Below are positions 59,441 to 64,000 of a stretch of DNA of 64,000 nucleotides, in pieces; the stretch's first letter is position 1; each line of letters opens with the position of its first letter. The position numbers and the translations under genes were made by a program. The notes beneath the pieces were generated by a model. That model did no database searches and was not told where the DNA came from. It saw only the letters and a list, made by a program, of their open reading frames with translations. The stretch is from Ditylenchus dipsaci. Its lineage: Eukaryota; Nematoda; Chromadorea; Rhabditida; Anguinidae. Location of the stretch: positions 434,001-498,000 of the forward strand of contig SADC01000841.1 in NCBI GenBank assembly GCA_004194705.1, given 5' to 3'.

Positions 59441-60817
59441 GGTTTGGACCAAGGTTGAGATCAAGGCAAATCTTTACGAAAAAAATTATTTTGAAATTTT
59501 GATCTGTGAAAAAAAAAGATCTGATGCGTTTTTGTCGGGTGGATTTGGGATAATTTCGTTTGGCGTAAAAAAATTAAGACGTTAAAAAAAATTAACTGAG
59601 GATCGAAAAATTCCATTTTCTAGTCAAACCCCCCCCCCCCCCCCGCTTTTTTTGTCCTCCTTTAAAATAATATAATGTTAAAACACAATATTTTCTTAAT
59701 TTCCTTGTAAAATGACTGTCCAATGACTGGACATCTAGTCGGTTAGCCACCACTAGCTGCTCAAGAAAAATTAGGGTCCTTGACATTAAATGCTCACAAA
59801 GGCTAAAGTTATTTTTGCCCCCTGCCCTAAAAACGCGTTTCCTCAACATTTTATAGCTTTATATGGGTAGAAAAACTTTAAAAAACGATTATAGAAACTA
59901 ATTGGGTTAGAGATGCGCGCACTCACATACCTTAGATAAAATTCCGAGAAATACTCTTGTTCATTAAACGCATATAAAGTCTATTTGTGCCCAGCTCCAG
60001 TGACCAAAACATAATAGAATACCTTTTGATAGGTATCTAGGTACCCTTTTGTTCAACCATAAAGGTGGGTATCATGGTTTTGGTCAAAATTTCGTCAAAA
60101 TTTTTTTTCTCGGAAATAATCTTCCCAATCCTTTTTCGTGTTTTCTACCTATAAAAAGCCAAAAATGTTAATATAAGTTGATAAAAAACGTTCTTGGGAC
60201 AACCCTAAAAGGAAACCCTGCCCTAACAAAACTCGTAAAATAGTTTAGACAGATCTGTTTTATATTAGAATAAATCGGGTATTTATTTTAAAAACTATGG
60301 ATTTCTCTGGTCCTTATCCAATCATAATTCGAACTTCTTTGGTGTTGTTTTGACAACGTGGATTTTTATTTGTCCAGAGCCCTTCGTCTAATTTTTTCAA
60401 ACTCTTTGCTAGGTATCTTTAAAACTTTGTTGCAAACGATATTGATGGGCTGATACATCGGAGAAGAATTAACCATTCCCTTATTTTTAACCGCTTCAAG
60501 GAGTGCTGAAAAAATGGTTTATTGGTAATTATTAATGTTTGCAAGTTTTCAAAAGCTAAAAAGATAAGCTAGTTCTGCATGGTTTTCAATCAAAAATTAT
60601 AGTTTTATAGATTATTAATCATGATTTATAAAAAAATATACTTTTTTGGTTTACTTCTGCATCATTTACAGAAAAATTTGGGTATTTGTGGTGAAAACGT
60701 GCATATTTGAGCACAAAAGTGGGTATATGTGTTTTAGTCTAAAAAACAGGGAACACACTTCTGTTGGTTTAACAAACTGTTTTATAATAAATAAAATAAA
60801 TAACAAATATCAACAAT
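59441..60817. other. Gene-free stretch with scattered repeat words
   Basis: A C15 homopolymer lies at about 59629-59643. The segment 59905-60020 (GAGATGCGCGCACTCACATAC, GCCCAGCTCCAGTGACC) is related to 42070-42270 and 62450-62540. No exon is supported. Confidence 0.5.
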
Positions 60818-63430
60818 CTAAGGCATTTTCAGTAGGGCTTCATAGTCCACTTCTCCATTAGGTTGCATTGGCATGCCTTGACTATTTGTTTTTGCCAATC
60901 CTATTCCGGACATAGCCATTTTAGCGAAGTCGTAGTTGTCAGGCATATAACTGGTCACACTTCTGCAAACAAAAAAATCAATAAGTATAGAAACTAATGC
61001 AAGAATTATATATACCTAGTCAACAACCACATGATCAAGGTCTGCAACAATGTTATAGAAAGTAACAGATATAACTTTCGCTTTCTCCCTCCATCTGCGC
61101 CTCCATAACCCCCCATATCTAATATTATGGTTTTGAGAGATCGCAGCTAAACATTTAAAAATGATTACACATTAATAATTGTAAACTAAAAATTTAGCTA
61201 GCAAACACAGATAGAACACAATTTTCAGTGTAAAACTTACTAAAAAGAAAACAGTGGCAAATATGCAATAAGCCAGAGCACAGTAGTAGACCGTAGTTCC
61301 ACCTACTAAATAAAGTAGCAAGCAGAAAACCATTCTGAAAAAGGTCTTTTACAAATTCAAAGTGTTTTGAGCTGAGTTTACCCCACAAATTTGTAGCTGC
61401 TATATGAAAGTGCATGCCATATATTTAAGGATTGAGATATGTTAAGAACATATTTTGTGATGAACACGATACCATTTTCCAAGAACAGGTAGAAGAGGGC
61501 ATTAGTGGTCAGCATGCCTAGCTTTTCTGGCGAGAACCTGAAAAATTTATAGGCTAGTCTTACAGGTAATTATCGTAGAACTATTAATAATCATCAGACG
61601 TCTCCCACAAAGAGGGGTTTTGATCCCTTGTTGTTGTTTTCTTTTGTCATTTTTCAGTAATTTGTTATTTTTTAAGTTACGCTGGGTTGGCCAGCATATG
61701 TTGGGGTGCACTTAAACATAAGTCTAAGATATGTTTGAATTTACGATACCATAAGTCGGCTAAACAACAGTTAAAAACAAACAGAGAGAAACCATCGTAA
61801 AAAGACTCCCTTTTGTTAGATAGAACCTAACTACGGCTAAACTAACCACTATCGTATGTAAAAATTACAAAAATATTAGTTCATCACTCCTCCAGGGTAG
61901 CCTCCTCGCCGGTACTTCCCTCCTGGCTACCCTCCTCCTGTATACCCCTTCCTAAGTACCGTCCTCGTGGCTGCCTCCTCCGCGGCACCCTTCTCTTGAA
62001 TCCTCTTGAAAAAGATAGCTAAGATCATGCACTACAACGTGACTGAGTGATTGTATGACTTTGTCGAAAAAACGCCAGTTAAAATTAGAGTTATAAAACA
62101 CATGCCAAATACTATGTAGAGATTTCAGAAAACCCAGAACCCACCACAGAAATTTGCCTTGGTCTCCCAAGCCGGTTTTTTCAAAAAGTTTTTTTTTGTC
62201 GAGTTTTTACTGTTTTTTTTGAAAATTGGACTAAAGTACTTTTTACCGCGTCTTTCCAAAAGTGTATTTCGACCACTTTTTCCAGCCTTTCAGGTCGTAA
62301 TTATTACACAAATTTTTTTCAAGATTGGGAGGACATTTAAAAAATCGACTTAAGTTTGACTTTTTTCCTTGTTCTCCCAAGTCAAACCACCAGAAAAGGG
62401 TGGGTGGATACACTAAAAAGATGGAATTTCAACATAGTTTTGTTAACTGGGGCATACCGCAAGCCCCCTGCGCCCCGAAGCGGGTGCATTTAGAGGCTCT
62501 TTTTGCCCAGCTCCAGTGATCAAAACGTGATAAAATACCCAAATATATGGCGGTTTGCCTCAGGGGACCAAGGAGAAAAGTCAAATTTTGGTCAAAAATT
62601 TTTTTTTAATTATCCCAAGCTCAATCTTGAATTATCCCAATCTCAAAACATACTTTAAAACACACCATCCAAAAATCGTGAAAATTAGTAGAAAAGCACA
62701 TAAAAACTCGACAAAGAAGCAATAAAAAAAATTGCAAATAAAATCAGTATGGGGGCCAAGGCAAATTTCTGGTTAATGATCCGAAATTACTTCTTAATTA
62801 CCTCTTCTGGAGTCCCAACACAAAGCCAGACACAAGGACATAAGTCAAAAAGGACATTAGAGGAATATATAAATCTGGAGCATTAGCGTCTTGTCTGGCT
62901 GTCACCGGCTCGCCACCTTGACTCAGTTTAGTGGTCCAATCCTGCAATTAGTATATATTAGCACACTCACTGCAAATAAAATGGTTACTCTATGAAAAAA
63001 GGAAATAGAATGATGCCTATCTTCTTAGCCACATAATTGCTGTCCACAGCAAAGTAGTACTTCAAATGGAATGAGGACAGGTATTTGCTAATCTATACAC
63101 GAGTTTTTAAGTAAATTTTTTTAGCATAATGTAAATAAAGCAAACCTTTTCCCTCTGTTGCTCTGCGAACTGACCCCCGATTTGTCTAGCTGTGTTCAAC
63201 AATGGATCAGACATTATTTGTTGTGGAAACATAGTTGAGTAGGCAGGACTGGTTGGCTGTTGGTGAGGGGTATGCCAGCCCCATAGCTGTAAGCAGGGGC
63301 TGGGGGCACGCCACCTCCGGCAACCCCCGTATTCCACTGGCCTTGATCCTCCCACTGATCTGTGACCGATGCAGGTGCTGCTCCGAAACTGTTATGTTGA
63401 GCATATAGCTGAGGGTATGCACTAGTGTTT
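60818..63430 (-). CDS. YIF1: YIF1 family Golgi/ER membrane protein, 5' end beyond the window
   Basis: Exons: 63146-63430, 62989-63092, 62802-62941, 61382-61537, 61241-61334, 61016-61146, 60818-60962. YIF1 partners YIP1 in ER-Golgi vesicle traffic. The N-terminal cytosolic part is Pro/Gln/Tyr-rich (YPQLYAQHNSFG). Signatures: KYYFAVDSNYVAKKIGIILF, DANAPDLYIPLMSFLTYVL, GLQKRFSPEKLGM, SYSSYKFVGMVFCLLLYL and YYCALAYCIFATVFFLLRSL, with about five hydrophobic segments. Length and order agree with the family. All seven exons are phase-consistent once one base is added at C4 63279-63282 and at A6 62995-63000. The C-terminal extension (NYDFAKMAMSGIGLAKTNSQ) beyond the last membrane helix is longer than I expect. 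The first exon must lie to the right of 63430, beyond the repeat array. Confidence 0.93.
62150..62780. repeat. Diverged repeats with GGTCTCCCAAG / GGGGGCCAAGGCAAATTT ends
   Basis: AAATTTGCCTTGGTCTCCCAAG (left) and GGGGGCCAAGGCAAATTTC (right) are inverted and relate to the 7790/44233 family. It sits in the YIF1 intron between 61537 and 62802. Confidence 0.6.
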
Positions 63431-63529
63431 CTAAAAAGAAAATATTAGTTTACTAGGGTGACTGGCGCCTTAACAGGCGCCAAATTATAAAAGCAATATG
63501 TAACTTATCATGGTATAGTCGACGCTCTT

Positions 63530-64000
63530 ACCTATGAGACTCAAGGGAATACCACCTGAGTACTACCAAGTGGATACCACATCTTAAAACCACCACACGG
63601 GTAGCATCACTTAGGAGCCCCTACCTGCGTAGCACACTACCTGAGTATAACTACCTGGGTACCACCGCCTGAAGACCACCATCTGGTAATCACCAAATGG
63701 ATTCCACCATCGGGTACCACTGCCTGGGGGCTACTACCTGGATACCAACCACCACTTGAGAAACACTACCTAAGTAGCACCACTTGGAGACCACCACCTG
63801 GGTACCACTTCCTGGACACCACCATCTGGGTAACACCACTTGAGGACCACTAGCTTAGCACCACCATCTGGGTACCACTACCCGGGAACCAATATCTGGA
63901 TAACACCACTTGAGGACCACTAAATGGGTACCACTACCTGGCGCTACCATCTGGGTAACACTACTTGAGGACCACTACCTAGGAACCACAACCTGGGTAC
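63530..64000. repeat. Degenerate array of ACCACCTGGGTACCAC units, runs off the window
   Basis: A 12-15-bp unit ACCACCTGGGTACC repeats with many variants from about 63530 to the last base. It lies upstream of the first visible YIF1 exon, so in its first intron or promoter. The same words occur at 19430-19980, 51590-52090 and 61890-61990. Confidence 0.8.

Noticed and set aside
59629..59643. C15 tract, with G tracts at 23160 and 51738, as structural or regulatory signals
   Set aside because: Long G/C homopolymers recur at the ends of several repeat families and are also the least reliable bases in this assembly.

Overview
The window is eukaryotic, AT-rich DNA from a small-bodied metazoan, most likely a nematode. 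Many introns are short (about 45-60 bp, GT..TTTNAG), while others are long and filled with repeats. The gene content fits a nematode: a divergent Cys-loop channel subunit and a secreted Ser/Thr/Ala-rich protein ending in a six-cysteine ShKT domain. A mermithid-like or other enoplean worm is my guess; species cannot be assigned from sequence alone.

Genes, left to right. (1) 1795-6259 (+): a FLYWCH-like domain protein whose last readable exon can splice in frame into a D-3-phosphoglycerate dehydrogenase (PHGDH) that lacks its usual N-terminal ~90 residues. (2) 7161-11822 (-): a Cys-loop ligand-gated ion channel subunit. (3) 12700-20636 (-): a mucin-like secreted protein with a C-terminal ShKT domain. 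(4) 34460-37983 (+): a putative secreted His/Lys-rich protein. (5) 43085-44216 (+): a Ser/Arg-rich protein. (6) 45806-46192 (-): a small Lys/Ala/Arg-rich protein. (7) 46869-48006 (+): a RING-like protein that resembles gene 5 upstream of its finger. (8) 49699-55947 (-): a multi-finger C2H2 protein. (9) 57950-58253 (+): a possible tiny secreted peptide gene with TATA box and poly(A) signal. (10) 60818-63430 (-): the Golgi/ER protein YIF1, complete except for its 5' end.

Almost every well-recognised exon becomes phase-consistent only if one base is added at one place, usually a homopolymer. All shifts go the same way (one base missing), across unrelated genes on both strands. This points to systematic undercalling in the assembly and not to pseudogenes.

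The remaining half or more of the window (20.7-34.4 kb, 38-43 kb, much of 48-57 kb and many introns) is packed with short terminal-inverted-repeat elements and near-perfect hairpins. I see at least four groups: TTAA-flanked elements beginning AGG(G/A)(G/C)C, some carrying tRNA-like promoter boxes and some joined end to end through one shared TTAA; TA-flanked, Tigger/pogo-like ends (CAGTCGACTCTCGATATA); TA-flanked ~0.8 kb hairpins; and hAT-like elements with perfect 8-bp target duplications. A recurrent theme is inverted repeats built from short tandem words. No autonomous transposase was recognised.
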